Shown here: piece after piece, positions 35,534 to 44,610 of the stretch
Layout: every line of letters starts with the position of its first letter
How positions within the stretch are numbered: the first letter of the stretch is position 1
Assembly: GCF_017873605.1 (NCBI RefSeq)
Contig: NZ_JAGGKI010000014.1
Span: 120,897 to 184,896, forward strand
Length of the DNA: 64,000 bases
Direction of reading: 5' to 3'
From: Paenibacillus lactis
Lineage (GTDB): Bacteria > Bacillota > Bacilli > Paenibacillales > Paenibacillaceae
Notes under the pieces: model-generated
Told to the model about the DNA's origin: nothing
Seen by the model: only the letters and a program-made list of their open reading frames with translations
Databases searched by the model: none
Position numbers and translations under genes: made by a program

Positions 35534-36385
35534 ATGTTTATTCACATGAAAGAACTTCAATACCGCGCAAAACCGGAAAGACCGGATCCGGTATTTGCCC
35601 GGAAGCTTCAGGAAGTGCTGGGTGGACAGTATGGCGAGATGTCCGTCATGATGCAGTACCTGTTCCAAGGCTTCAACTGTCGTGCGGAGCAAAAATATCG
35701 GGACATGCTGCTTGATATCGGGACAGAGGAGATCGCGCATGTCGAAATGCTGAGCACGATGATCGCTCAGCTGCTGGACGGTGCACCGGCGGATCAAGTC
35801 GACGAAGCGGCCAAGGATCCGGCTATTGCCGCCGCGCTCGGCGGTATGAATCCGCAGCATGCGATCGTGTCAGGGCTTGGCGCAATGCCGACGGACAGCA
35901 ACGGCTATCCGTGGAACAGCAAGTATATTATCGCGAGCGGCAATCTGCTGGCCGATTTCCGGGCGAACCTGAATGCGGAATCCCAAGGGCTGCTTCAGGT
36001 CGTGCGACTGTACGAACAGACGACCGATCCTGGCGTCCGGGATATGCTGTCGTTCATGATTGCGCGTGATATTATGCACCAGAATCAATGGCTGGCAGCC
36101 ATCGAGGAGATCGAAGCGATTGACGGTCCGATCGCACCGGCGTCGTTCCCTCGGGAGCGTGCGGTTACGGAGGCAACCCGGCAATTCATGAATTTCTCCG
36201 TAGGCGAGGAGAGCAGCATGGGACGCTGGGCGAACGGGCCGATGCCGGACGGTACGGGCAACTTCGAGTATGTGGCCAACCCTACGGCTTACGGGGAAGC
36301 GCCCGTTCTGAAGCCGGCTGCCAAGCACCAGCATTCGACGCCCGGAACCGGGCCATACGTCGTGAACGAAACCGTGAAGAATTAA
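35534..36385 (+). CDS. Manganese (non-haem) catalase
   Basis: Breaks down hydrogen peroxide with a di-manganese centre. The 284-residue protein shows a four-helix ferritin-like core with ligand motifs GEMSVMMQYLFQGF, GTEEIAHVEMLSTM and ARDIMHQNQWLAAIEE, and the family C-terminus (YVVNETVKN region). Length is normal. AGGAGG precedes TTG/ATG at 35531/35534; ATG is chosen. A KGG-type stress protein follows 96 bp later, making a small stress-defence pair. Confidence 0.93.
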   Translation: MFIHMKELQYRAKPERPDPVFARKLQEVLGGQYGEMSVMMQYLFQGFNCRAEQKYRDMLLDIGTEEIAHVEMLSTMIAQLLDGAPADQVDEAAKDPAIAAALGGMNPQHAIVSGLGAMPTDSNGYPWNSKYIIASGNLLADFRANLNAESQGLLQVVRLYEQTTDPGVRDMLSFMIARDIMHQNQWLAAIEEIEAIDGPIAPASFPRERAVTEATRQFMNFSVGEESSMGRWANGPMPDGTGNFEYVANPTAYGEAPVLKPAAKHQHSTPGTGPYVVNETVKN

Positions 36386-36481
36386 ATAATCGTACGAAGG
36401 ATATCGAATGTTTCACCCCAGTGGGAATGGTTAAATATGAGACATAGCAGTAATCAATAAAACGACTAGGAGTGATGAAAC

Positions 36482-36682
36482 ATGGCTAACAACGATAACA
36501 AAATGAGCAGAGAAGAAGCAGGACGCAAAGGCGGAGAAGCAACGGCCAGAAATCACGACAAGGAGTTTTATCAGGAGATCGGCCGCAAGGGCGGCGAGGC
36601 CACGTCTAAATCGCATGATAAGGAATTCTATGAGGAAATCGGCCGTAAGGGCGGAGAGTCCCGCGGCAATAATAACGACTGA
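36482..36682 (+). CDS. KGG-repeat general stress protein (GsiB-like)
   Basis: A 66-residue hydrophilic protein made of three copies of the stress-induced KGG motif (GRKGGEA, GRKGGEA, GRKGGES) separated by HDKEFYxEI units. Such proteins are linked to desiccation and general stress in Bacillales. AGGAGTGATG precedes the ATG. Placed after the Mn-catalase gene, it may share its stress response. Confidence 0.9.
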   Translation: MANNDNKMSREEAGRKGGEATARNHDKEFYQEIGRKGGEATSKSHDKEFYEEIGRKGGESRGNNND

Positions 36683-36765
36683 GGATTTCCTGCTGCGCTA
36701 AAGAAGCGTGGAATCAGGAAATGTTGAAGCCACAAGCAGCAGATGAAACCAATACAGCATAAATA

Positions 36766-36802
36766 AACAGCGGCCGTTCCCGATACGGGGACGGTCGCTG
36801 TT
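36766..36802. terminator. Bidirectional terminator between KGG gene and aldo/keto reductase
   Basis: A 16-bp stem with two G-U pairs, AACAGCGGCCGTTCCC against GGGGACGGTCGCTGTT, loop GATAC. The left flank on the minus strand is TTTATTT, so it suits the convergent reductase gene too. Confidence 0.8.
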
Positions 36803-36886
36803 CTACGTTTCTTGCATATTTTGCACCGGGTGTGCTTTTGGTCGCAAGCGAGCCACGATGAATTCATGGCTTCTAAGAGCCTTTGC

Positions 36887-37864
36887 TCAATCGAGGCGAT
36901 ATGTCGCAAACGGATTGCCATGAACAAACGGTTCGCTGATTTCATCCAGGCTGCGCGCAAGCGAATCGTCCATCTTAATGTCCAGGCTCTTCAAATTATC
37001 ATCAAGCTGCTCGGTCTTCGTTGCGCCGACAATGACGGTGGAAACCGCAGGACGATGGATCAGCCATGCCAGGGACAAAGCGCTTGGAGAGTGCCCATGC
37101 TCGGCAGCCAGCTGGGAGACCTGAGTGCCGAGCTTGAGATTGTGATCCTCAAGGAAACGCTGGAAGTTCGGGTCCGTATCCGCCCGGGAACCGGACGGCA
37201 CCCGGTTGTCCTGATTATATTTCCCCGTAAGAATCCCCCCTGCCAGCGGAAAATACGGGATAATGCCGACGCCTTGATCCAAGCACAGCGGCACAAGCTC
37301 CCGTTCAGGCGTGCGGTCGGCCAGCGAATAGCTTACTTGCGTGGATACATACCGGGCATACCCCTTGAGCTCGCTGATGCCGAGGGCCTTCATGATCTCC
37401 CATGCCGCGTAATTGGAGGCGCCGATGTAGCGGACCTTGCCCGCAGAGACCATGTCGTCCAGGGCGCGCAGCGTTTCGTCCAGCGGCGTGTGAGGATCGA
37501 AGGTGTGGATCTGATAAAGATCGACATAATCGGTCTGGAGCCGCTTTAAGCTGTTGTCCAGCTCCTGCTGGAGATGATAGCGGGAGGAGCCGCGTTCGTT
37601 CGGGCCCGTCCCCTTTATCAACCCCGCTTTGGTGGCCAGCACGACATGTTGCCGCTTCCCGGCGAGCGCTTGTCCGATAATTCGCTCCGATTCGGTACCC
37701 GCGTAGATGTTGGCTGTATCGATAAAGTTAATGCCGTGATCGAGAGCATGTTCGATAATGCGGATCGAGGTCTTCTCATCGGCTCGTTTGCCGAACGCAT
37801 TGGTGCCGAGGCCAAGCTCCGACACCTTAAGCCCGCTGCTGCCAAGACGACGGTAGTTCATCAT
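36887..37864 (-). CDS. Aldo/keto reductase
   Basis: An NAD(P)H-dependent carbonyl reductase of 325 residues with the (alpha/beta)8 fold. The catalytic set is visible as Asp/Tyr in FIDTANIYAG, Lys in LATKAG and His in YQIHTFDP. The cofactor end STVIVGATKTEQL is typical of the YghZ/Tas-like group. AAAGGAG precedes the ATG ATG start. Physiological substrate unknown; single-gene unit. Confidence 0.93.
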   Translation of the reverse strand: MMNYRRLGSSGLKVSELGLGTNAFGKRADEKTSIRIIEHALDHGINFIDTANIYAGTESERIIGQALAGKRQHVVLATKAGLIKGTGPNERGSSRYHLQQELDNSLKRLQTDYVDLYQIHTFDPHTPLDETLRALDDMVSAGKVRYIGASNYAAWEIMKALGISELKGYARYVSTQVSYSLADRTPERELVPLCLDQGVGIIPYFPLAGGILTGKYNQDNRVPSGSRADTDPNFQRFLEDHNLKLGTQVSQLAAEHGHSPSALSLAWLIHRPAVSTVIVGATKTEQLDDNLKSLDIKMDDSLARSLDEISEPFVHGNPFATYRLD

Positions 37865-38146
37865 GATCGACTCCTTTTATGTACGTAAATTGTATAGTTT
37901 TTCTTTAGTATAAACAGTTTGGCCGAACGGGTTCAAATCATCGGGAGGGCCATGGGACTGAGGGGTTACCCAAAAAACATTCTTTTTTAGCGGCATAGGA
38001 AAAAATATAGATTAACTTCCATGTCATGAAATGGTAATATAGTCATAGGATAAAAGAAGTGGTTTTGTCTATCGGATTCCTACCTAAGAACTGCACGAGA
38101 ATATGAGAGACTGCTGCTTTTTTCACTATGAATCATGGGACGTGAA

Positions 38147-38467
38147 ATGGTGAAGATTTATTTAAAGAATGATGCGGGGGTCACCAAACGAGTGAAGCTG
38201 GGGTTTAGCTGGACAACCCTTTTCTTCGCGTTTCTTCCGGCTTTATTCCGCGGGGATTTGAAATGGGCAGTTATTATGTTTATTATTTCTGCAGTTTTTG
38301 GTTCATTTACGCTCGGGCTCGGGGCATGGATTAGCGGAATCGTATTTTCCTTCGTCTACAACAAGATTTATATCAAGGAGCTGTTGGAAAAAGGTTACCG
38401 CCCTGCTGATGATTCAGCCCGTACCGCTTTGGAACGCACCCAAATCATCGCAAGAACGGCGGCGTAG
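38147..38467 (+). CDS. Small membrane protein (DUF2628-like)
   Basis: A ~106-residue protein with a charged N-terminus (KIYLKNDAGVTKRVKLGFSW) and two or three membrane segments (TTLFFAFLPALF, WAVIMFIISAVFG, LGAWISGIVFSFVY), then a charged tail. The pattern matches DUF2628-type proteins. Start is uncertain: ATG at 38147 is preferred to 38135 by similarity to how relatives begin; neither has a good ribosome binding site. Confidence 0.7.
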   Translation: MVKIYLKNDAGVTKRVKLGFSWTTLFFAFLPALFRGDLKWAVIMFIISAVFGSFTLGLGAWISGIVFSFVYNKIYIKELLEKGYRPADDSARTALERTQIIARTAA

Positions 38468-38481
38468 TTACAGTAGAGCAA

Positions 38482-38530
38482 TAAAGCTTGTATTTCCCCT
38501 CAAGAAAGAAGGGATACAAGCTTTTTATTT
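38482..38530 (+). terminator. Terminator after the small membrane protein gene
   Basis: GCTTGTAT-TTCCC pairs with GGGATACAAGC (small bulge) and is followed by TTTTTATTTT. Confidence 0.85.
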
Positions 38531-38640
38531 TCGATATCGACCGACTGAAATGTATCTCCCCTCACGGGAACACGCCTATTCTTGCGAACTCTATGGAATT
38601 TCGATAGGATAGTTACATACGATTAGAAAGGAGATATCAG

Positions 38641-39111
38641 ATGATGAATGAAGCATTGCTGAATCAACTGGATTTTGCCAGAGCATCGACCCTTGCAGCG
38701 GCGAAGGATGTAACGGAGCAGGAGGCCGACATCGTGCCGGAAGGATTCGCGAACAGCATTCGCTGGAATCTGGGGCATATCTACACCGTTCATGAACAGT
38801 TTGCCTTTGCGACGGCAGGCGAGAAGCCGCATTTGCCGGAGGGATTCGAGGCTTGGTTTGCAACGGGGACCAAACCGGCCGATTGGACCTCCAAGGCCCC
38901 TGCACTCTCTGAACTGATTGAGCTTCTGGAAGGCCAAATCAAGCGGATTCGGGATACCTTCCAAGGCCGCATGGACCAATCCTCGGCGCATCCGGTCACC
39001 ATTGGACCGCTCACGCTTCAAACGGTTGGCGAGTTTCTTTCGTTCAGCTTGTTTCATGAAGGGATACACACCCAGACCATTAAAGCCTATAAGAAGCTGA
39101 TTCGAAAATAA
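38641..39111 (+). CDS. DinB-family (DinB_2) metalloenzyme-like protein
   Basis: A 156-residue four-helix protein with the three expected metal-binding histidines: NLGHIYTVHEQ, and FHEGIHTQTI near the C-terminus. Relatives include thiol-transferases such as bacillithiol S-transferase, but many are uncharacterised. GAAAGGAG precedes ATG ATG at 38641/38644. Stands alone between two terminators. Confidence 0.88.
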   Translation: MMNEALLNQLDFARASTLAAAKDVTEQEADIVPEGFANSIRWNLGHIYTVHEQFAFATAGEKPHLPEGFEAWFATGTKPADWTSKAPALSELIELLEGQIKRIRDTFQGRMDQSSAHPVTIGPLTLQTVGEFLSFSLFHEGIHTQTIKAYKKLIRK

Positions 39112-39124
39112 GTTATACCGAGAG

Positions 39125-39169
39125 CGATAGTAGGGCTGCCTGACCGCAGTTGCCAACTATCGTTTTTTT
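39125..39169 (+). terminator. Terminator after the DinB gene
   Basis: CGATAGT / ACTATCG stem with an inner GGC-rich hairpin and seven T. Confidence 0.82.
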
Positions 39170-39246
39170 ATTTGTAGCTTGCCCCTTTCGTCTTTATAAT
39201 TGAGAAACGATAGCAAGGGTTTAACGAGTGGAGGCGAATAGGAGTT

Positions 39247-39750
39247 ATGGCGGTTGAAATCGAACGGAAATACCTGCTGGGCGAATACCCTGCAGCTCTT
39301 ATCGAGAATGGGGCGCTTATCGTCGAGAAGGAGCAGCAAATCGAGCAGACGTATTTGGCGTTGGACGGCGATCAAGAGCTGCGCGTGCGCAAAATCATCG
39401 ACATGAGGACCGGGGCGGTGGAGTTCACCCATACCTTTAAGAAGGGTTGGGGGCTGGCCAGGGAAGAGGTTGAGTATTCCATTTCGGAAGGGCTGTATGA
39501 ACAGGTGGTGACGGCGCACGGGGCGATCCCGCTTACCAAGAGGAGAGTCACTGCCCGTTGGGGAGAGCGCATCGTTGAAATCGATGACTACAACCAAATC
39601 GAGCTGCTGGTGCTGGAAGTGGAGTTTCCTTCGCTCGAAGACGCTGAAGCGTTCGTGCCGCCGGCATGGTTTGGCAGGGATATCAGCATGGAGAAGCAGT
39701 ATAGCAATAAAAAGGTGTGGCGGGATCTGCAGGCACGCTCTGAAGCTTGA
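39247..39750 (+). CDS. CYTH-domain triphosphate tunnel protein
   Basis: A 167-residue beta-barrel with the diagnostic N-terminal EIERKYL (ExExK) motif and later basic and acidic tunnel residues (ELRVRKI, TFKKG, VEIDDY, LVLEVEF). Family members hydrolyse inorganic triphosphate or make cyclic AMP; activity here cannot be told from sequence. Length normal. Single-gene unit ended by a terminator. Confidence 0.9.
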   Translation: MAVEIERKYLLGEYPAALIENGALIVEKEQQIEQTYLALDGDQELRVRKIIDMRTGAVEFTHTFKKGWGLAREEVEYSISEGLYEQVVTAHGAIPLTKRRVTARWGERIVEIDDYNQIELLVLEVEFPSLEDAEAFVPPAWFGRDISMEKQYSNKKVWRDLQARSEA

Positions 39751-39831
39751 TACCGGCACAGTCGATGCGGGCCGTTGAAGCGGAGGACCGCTGCGCTTCT
39801 CGCTTGGCATTTTTCAGTCGGCGCCCGACGA

Positions 39832-39879
39832 GGCTCTTTCAACAGGTCAGCTATGACCGGTGTGAAAGGGCCTTTTTTT
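39832..39879 (+). terminator. Terminator after the CYTH gene
   Basis: GGCTCTTTCA pairs with TGTGAAAGGGCC (small bulges) around a GGTCA/TGACC hairpin, then seven T. Confidence 0.78.
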
Positions 39880-39935
39880 GCGTTTGGCTGATGCAAAGGA
39901 GTGTCGTTTCGTTCAGGGGGAATTCGTGCAATCGA

Positions 39936-40379
39936 TTAGAGTTCACTTCGTATGGCGTCACGCCACTTCTTGATGTTGTCGATCGCCATCGCTTCCCCGC
40001 CGATGTAAACATCATTGATCGTACGCGTCCAGCTTCTCTGGCTGCGGGATCTCTCATTACTTGGGAGGGGATTCGCTATTTTGCCTACGGTTTGAATCCG
40101 TTCGCGGTTTTCCCGTAATATCGTTGCCGCATCCCAATTGTTGTCATAAGCATCTCGAAATAAGTCGACTAACTGGTCGTACCCTGCATCGGTATAATTG
40201 GAAGGGTGCTGGATCATATAACAGGAGACAAGCCAGAAATGAAGGGCGTATAATTCCGGATCCTGATGCTCCCAAGCGAGAGGAAAGCCGAATTGTTCAT
40301 AACAAGAGTACCGATCAAGCTCCATTGCCCCGCATTCCATACACCGTCCGTTCTTCATGATGGTTGAATGGTCAACCAT
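39936..40379 (-). CDS. DUF5946-family protein
   Basis: A 147-residue cytoplasmic protein with an N-terminal CMECGA pair, a third cysteine in DRYSCYEQFGFPLAWE, and ALHFWLVSCYMIQHPSNYTD, the core signature of DUF5946. The Cys/His pattern hints at metal binding. Function unknown. GGGAGGGG precedes the ATG. Divergent from the YheO-like gene. Confidence 0.82.
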   Translation of the reverse strand: MVDHSTIMKNGRCMECGAMELDRYSCYEQFGFPLAWEHQDPELYALHFWLVSCYMIQHPSNYTDAGYDQLVDLFRDAYDNNWDAATILRENRERIQTVGKIANPLPSNERSRSQRSWTRTINDVYIGGEAMAIDNIKKWRDAIRSEL

Positions 40380-40479
40380 GACGTTCCCCTCCCATAACTG
40401 TTTTCATGAATATGTATGAATAGGATAAACGATGACGTAACGTTAATGTCCAGAGCGAGAATTGATTTTAAAATAAAAG

Positions 40480-40508
40480 TTGTAAACGTTTCATTTGTAT
40501 AATATAAT
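40480..40508 (+). promoter_or_regulatory. Promoter of the yheO-patB-nhaC-ridA operon with overlapping cre-like site
   Basis: TTGTAA (40480-40485) and TATAAT (40503-40508) are 17 bp apart, a good sigma-A promoter. TGTAAACGTTTCAT (40481-40494), which read on the minus strand has a perfect cre half, overlaps the -35. If bound by CcpA it would repress. Confidence 0.6.
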
Positions 40509-40584
40509 ATTATCATGATAAATAATTATTATTTATGCAGTTATGACATTATACAATTACACTCAACAGAAAGGAGAACGTTCC

Positions 40585-41256
40585 ATGAATGAGACCCGGC
40601 AGCTGCTCGAAAGCTATTTTCCGATTGCTTCGTTCATCGCGGCAATTATCGGGCCGAAATGCGAGGTGGTCGTGCACGACATCAGTGATCCGGAACGCTC
40701 CATCATTTTTATCGAGAACGGGCATATTAGCGGACGCAAGGTCGGTGATGCTTCAACCGACCTCGTATTGAAGATTCTGAAGGCGGAGGCATACCGCGAA
40801 GAGCAATTCATTGCAAACTATAAAGCCTCCGGTCCGAGAGGGCAGACTTTCAGGTCGGCAACGTATTTTATTAAAGACCGAAACGGCGGGCTGGTGGGCC
40901 TCATGTGTCTAAATATTGATGTTACGCATATGGATGTTGCGGCCGAATGGATCAACAGTATACTGCAAGGCGCTTCACTGACGCCGCCGACATCGATCGA
41001 TGCTCCGAAAGAAGAGAAGCCGTCAACGGAATACCTGCAAGGAAACGTCGACGATTTGCTTCAGCACATCATCCAGTCTGTTCTTAGCAAAATCAGCATG
41101 CCGGCTGATCGGCTATCATCCCAAGAGAAGATCGATATCGTGAAAGAATTGAATGAACAGGGCGTATTTTTGCTAAAAGGCGGAGTATCCAAAGTCGCCG
41201 CAGCCTTATCCATATCCGAGCCTACCGTGTACCGATATCTGCAGAAGCTGAAATAA
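40585..41256 (+). CDS. YheO-like PAS regulator
   Basis: A 223-residue transcription regulator: N-terminal YheO-like PAS domain (about 5-115, GPKCEVVVHDISDPERSI and GLVGLMCLNIDVT) and a C-terminal HTH_22-type helix-turn-helix (VSKVAAALSISEPTVYRYLQKLK). ATG 40585 follows AAAGGAG; the earlier ATG at 40543 lacks a site. It heads an operon with a C-S lyase, a transporter and RidA, so it likely senses an amino acid or a derived imine. Confidence 0.88.
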   Translation: MNETRQLLESYFPIASFIAAIIGPKCEVVVHDISDPERSIIFIENGHISGRKVGDASTDLVLKILKAEAYREEQFIANYKASGPRGQTFRSATYFIKDRNGGLVGLMCLNIDVTHMDVAAEWINSILQGASLTPPTSIDAPKEEKPSTEYLQGNVDDLLQHIIQSVLSKISMPADRLSSQEKIDIVKELNEQGVFLLKGGVSKVAAALSISEPTVYRYLQKLK

Positions 41257-41315
41257 CCGGCTTTAGTCCATCAATCATCATGAATGAAAGAATAACAACC
41301 AAGGAAGGTGACATC

Positions 41316-42487
41316 ATGACATTCAACTTCGACCATATTGTCAGCAGGTTTGGTACGAACAGTGCGAAGTGGGACGGAATGGCGCAAAGCTTGGGCAGCG
41401 ACATGATCGCCCTCTCCGTAGCCGACATGGATGTGCCGGCGCCGCCAGCCGTTGTGGACAAGGTATGCGAGATGGCCCGCCACGGTATTTACGGATACAC
41501 AGATCCGTTCCCGACTTATTATGAGGCTGTCCGTCAATGGATGGATCAAGCTTATCAATGGAAAGTAGAGAGGGATTGGATCGTCTATTGCCCGAGAATT
41601 ATTCAAGCAGTTTCGGTATTGATCCAGAAATGTACGGAAGTCGGTGACAGGGTGCTGATCCACTCGCCGGTTTATCAGCCTGTTGCGAAAGCGGTTACGC
41701 TTAATGACCGTGTCCTGACCGAGAGTCCGCTGCATCTGGTGAACGGCCGGTATGAGATCGATTTTGCGGACATGGAGCAGCGCATGCGGGAAGGCGTCAA
41801 AATGGTTCTGCTCATTTCCCCGCATAATCCGGTAGGACGGGTATGGACAAGGGAGGAGCTGGAGCGCATCGGCAGGCTCTGTATCGAGTATGATGCATTG
41901 ATAGTCTCCGATGATATCCATGCGGATTTCATTCATCAGGGACATGAGCACACGGTCATCGCCAAGCTGTCGGAAGAGATCGCGGAGCGGTCCGTCATCT
42001 GTACGTCGCCCGGCAAAACCTTTAATTTGGCCAGTCTCGAAATCGCAACATTATAATTCCGAATCGCGATCTGAGGGAGCGGTTTAAGCAGGGATTGCTG
42101 CAGGCGGGCATCCACAATCCGACCTTTTTTTCCGTACCTGCGCTCGAAGCAGCCTATACCTCGTGTGAGGAGTGGTTAACGGCACTTCAAGGATACATTA
42201 AGGACAATATTGCTTTTACGAAACAATATATCGCCGAGCATATGCCCGAACTAAAGATTATTGAGCCGGAAGGAACTTATTTGCTGTGGATCGACTGTTG
42301 GGCCGTCAGCCGACGGGAGAGCGATCTGGTGGATTGGATCCAGGAGAAGGCCCGAGTAAGCGTCAGTTATGGCACATCCTTCGGCTCAGGCGGTGAAGGC
42401 TTCATCAGGGTCAATATCGCCGCTCCGCGAGGGATTATTCAAGAAGGCTTAGCGCGGATGGCTTCGGCATATCCGTTAAACCGTTAA
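41316..42487 (+). pseudogene. PatB/MalY-type cystathionine beta-lyase, frameshifted
   Basis: Fold-type I PLP enzyme that splits C-S bonds to pyruvate/aminoacrylate, ammonia and a thiol. Codons 1-244 read NFDHIVSRFGTNSAKWDG through the PLP lysine Lys234 (SPGKTFNLAS), then stop at TAA 42054-42056. The remaining ~145 codons continue in another frame as IIPNRDLRERFKQGL to IRVNIAAPRG, ending at 42487. Adding one A in GCAACATT (about 42047-42049) would restore IANIIIPNR and a ~390-residue protein, the normal length. Either a true deletion or a sequencing error. AAGGAAGGTGAC precedes ATG 41316. Confidence 0.88.
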
Positions 42488-42523
42488 AAAACAAACGTTT
42501 ATTTACATCCAGGGGGAATTGAT

Positions 42524-44041
42524 ATGGCTAAGCCGAAAAAGGAACGAGTAATTAAGCAGCCTACCATGTTTCTTGCGCTGCTTCCGATATTTACGATGGT
42601 GATTCTGCTGTGTCTTGGTTACGTTTTATTTGAGCTGCCTCCGGAGCCGTTGATTATCACATCGGCCATTGTCGCAGGCATCATCGCGATCAGGCTGGGT
42701 TACAGCTATAACGACATATTGGAGTCCATCTCGCAAAAAATAGCGAAGACGATGCCGGCCATTCTTATTCTGATCGTCGTTGGATTCATGATCGGCGCAT
42801 GGATGGTCGGCGGTACCATTCCGATGATGATATTCTACGGGCTCAAAATCATTGATCCGCAGTTCTTGTTAATTACCGCCTTTCTGGTCACATCCGTCGT
42901 ATCGGTGTGTACCGGTACATCCTGGGGATCGGCCGGTACGATCGGAGTTGCCTTCATGGGCGTTGGCGCCGGTATGGACGCCAATCTTGCTGCCGTGGCA
43001 GGTGCGGTAGTGGCAGGCGCTTATTTCGGGGACAAGCTGTCGCCGCTCTCGGATACGACCAATATCGCGGCACTGTCCACCGGCGTTAACCTGTATGAGC
43101 ACATCGGCCACTTGCTGTACACGACGCTGCCGTCCTTTTTCGTGGCGGGGATTGTATATGTTGTGACAGGATTGAACACGCATACATCGAGCAGCGGAGT
43201 TCCGGAGAAGGTCACTGAGATCATGAATACGCTCACCACGATCTACGACTGGAACTTGCTGCTGATTCTGCCTGTTCTGATCGTGCTATACGGCTCCATT
43301 ACCAAAAAACCGACAATTCCGGTTATGCTGATATCCTCTTTTGTCGCGATGGCGAACGGCATGATCTTCCACGGATTCACACTGCATGACGTTGTAACCT
43401 CTGTGGTAAGCGGATTCGATATCGCGATGGTACACGTGAGCGGCTTTGATCCTCAGGCGGTCATTGCGGACATTCCGCGTCTCATTAACCGGGGAGGCAT
43501 GAGCTCCATGATGGGAACGCTGCTTATCTGCTTCAGTGCCATTACATTTGCCGGCACGATCTCGCTAACCAAGTCGCTGGAGCTGATTGTCGATAAGCTT
43601 CTGAAACTCGTCCATTCCACAGGATCGCTGATTCTGGCTACCATTGCAACGGGTCTGACGATGATCGGGGTAACCAGCAACGGCCAGGTATCGATCCTAA
43701 TGCCGGGCGAGATGCTGCGCGAGGCGTATATTCGGCGTGGGCTGCATCCGAAAAATCTGGGGCGGACGGTTGAAGATTCTGCCGCCATTACCGAGCCGAT
43801 CCTGCCATGGACGGCGGCCGGTGCCTATATGGCAGGAACGCTGGGCGTGGCGACGCTGTCCTATCTGCCTTGGGCCGTGCTGTGCTGGACCGGCATCATT
43901 TTTGCAACGATTTGGGGCTTTACCGGGTTCGGGATCGCGAAGCTTACGCCTGAGCAGCAGGAGGAAATGCTAAAGGAGTATGGGGGCGATCAAGAGCGAA
44001 GCCTCAGCAAGCCTAACGCAAACACCGCATCTGCCAATTAA
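42524..44041 (+). CDS. NhaC-family Na+/H+ antiporter or amino-acid-type carrier
   Basis: A 505-residue membrane protein with about eleven to twelve segments. The GTSWGSAGTIGVAFMGVG and GDKLSPLSDTTNIAA motifs are signatures of NhaC. Family members include Na+/H+ and malate/lactate antiporters and amino-acid carriers. Placement between a C-S lyase gene and ridA suggests exchange of an amino acid or its product rather than plain sodium export. Starts 36 bp after the lyase frame ends. Confidence 0.92.
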   Translation: MAKPKKERVIKQPTMFLALLPIFTMVILLCLGYVLFELPPEPLIITSAIVAGIIAIRLGYSYNDILESISQKIAKTMPAILILIVVGFMIGAWMVGGTIPMMIFYGLKIIDPQFLLITAFLVTSVVSVCTGTSWGSAGTIGVAFMGVGAGMDANLAAVAGAVVAGAYFGDKLSPLSDTTNIAALSTGVNLYEHIGHLLYTTLPSFFVAGIVYVVTGLNTHTSSSGVPEKVTEIMNTLTTIYDWNLLLILPVLIVLYGSITKKPTIPVMLISSFVAMANGMIFHGFTLHDVVTSVVSGFDIAMVHVSGFDPQAVIADIPRLINRGGMSSMMGTLLICFSAITFAGTISLTKSLELIVDKLLKLVHSTGSLILATIATGLTMIGVTSNGQVSILMPGEMLREAYIRRGLHPKNLGRTVEDSAAITEPILPWTAAGAYMAGTLGVATLSYLPWAVLCWTGIIFATIWGFTGFGIAKLTPEQQEEMLKEYGGDQERSLSKPNANTASAN

Positions 44042-44124
44042 GAATTTACCCTGAAGGAAATGCACCAAGTACCATCAAAAAATATAAATGCGTGCTTAGA
44101 CACGCTAATGAGGAGAGAGACAAC

Positions 44125-44511
44125 ATGACAGAACAACAGAGAACAACCATTTCCACAAATCAAGCTCCAGGTGCCATCGGCCCTTATTCGCAAGCCGTCC
44201 AATACGGAAATATGCTGTTTACCTCCGGTCAGCTGGGAATGGATGCAGACGGACAATTTGCACAGACGGCCTCAGAACAGGCAAAACGTTCTTTGCTGAA
44301 CGTGAAGGCGATTCTGGAAGCTGCCGGCTTCGGGATGGAGCATATCGTCAAGACCACCGTATTTTTAAAGGATATGAACGATTTCCAAGCAGTCAATGAA
44401 GTCTATGCTTCGTTCTTCGCGGAGCCTTATCCGGCACGCAGCGCTGTGCAGGTAGCGCGTTTACCTAAGGATGGATTGGTCGAGATTGAAGTGGTGGCGA
44501 TCAAGTCATAA
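44125..44511 (+). CDS. ridA: RidA-family imine/enamine deaminase
   Basis: A ~128-residue protein hydrolysing reactive enamines such as 2-aminoacrylate. Visible motifs are QAPGAIGPYSQAVQ, LFTSGQLGMD, and the C-terminal YPARSAVQVARLPKDGLVEIE with the conserved arginine and glutamate. ATG 44125 follows AGGAGAGAG; the earlier ATG at 44092 does not. It would clear the aminoacrylate made by the upstream C-S lyase. Last gene of the operon. Confidence 0.93.
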   Translation: MTEQQRTTISTNQAPGAIGPYSQAVQYGNMLFTSGQLGMDADGQFAQTASEQAKRSLLNVKAILEAAGFGMEHIVKTTVFLKDMNDFQAVNEVYASFFAEPYPARSAVQVARLPKDGLVEIEVVAIKS

Positions 44512-44550
44512 TCGGATTTCTCTTTATATTGACCTCTATATAAGCGGACA

Positions 44551-44578
44551 AACGGCCGGGCATAATGCCCGGCCGTTG
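44551..44578. terminator. Bidirectional terminator between ridA and the YheC/D gene
   Basis: A 12-bp perfect stem AACGGCCGGGCA / TGCCCGGCCGTT with a TAA loop. The genes on both sides converge on it. Confidence 0.75.
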
Positions 44579-44610
44579 TTCGTATGATCCACCATGATAA
44601 GGGGACCCGG

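Noticed and set aside
36812..37549. Long plus-strand open frame opposite the aldo/keto reductase
   Set aside because: Shadow of the reductase gene; no family match and no start signal, while the minus strand has a clear family and ribosome binding site.
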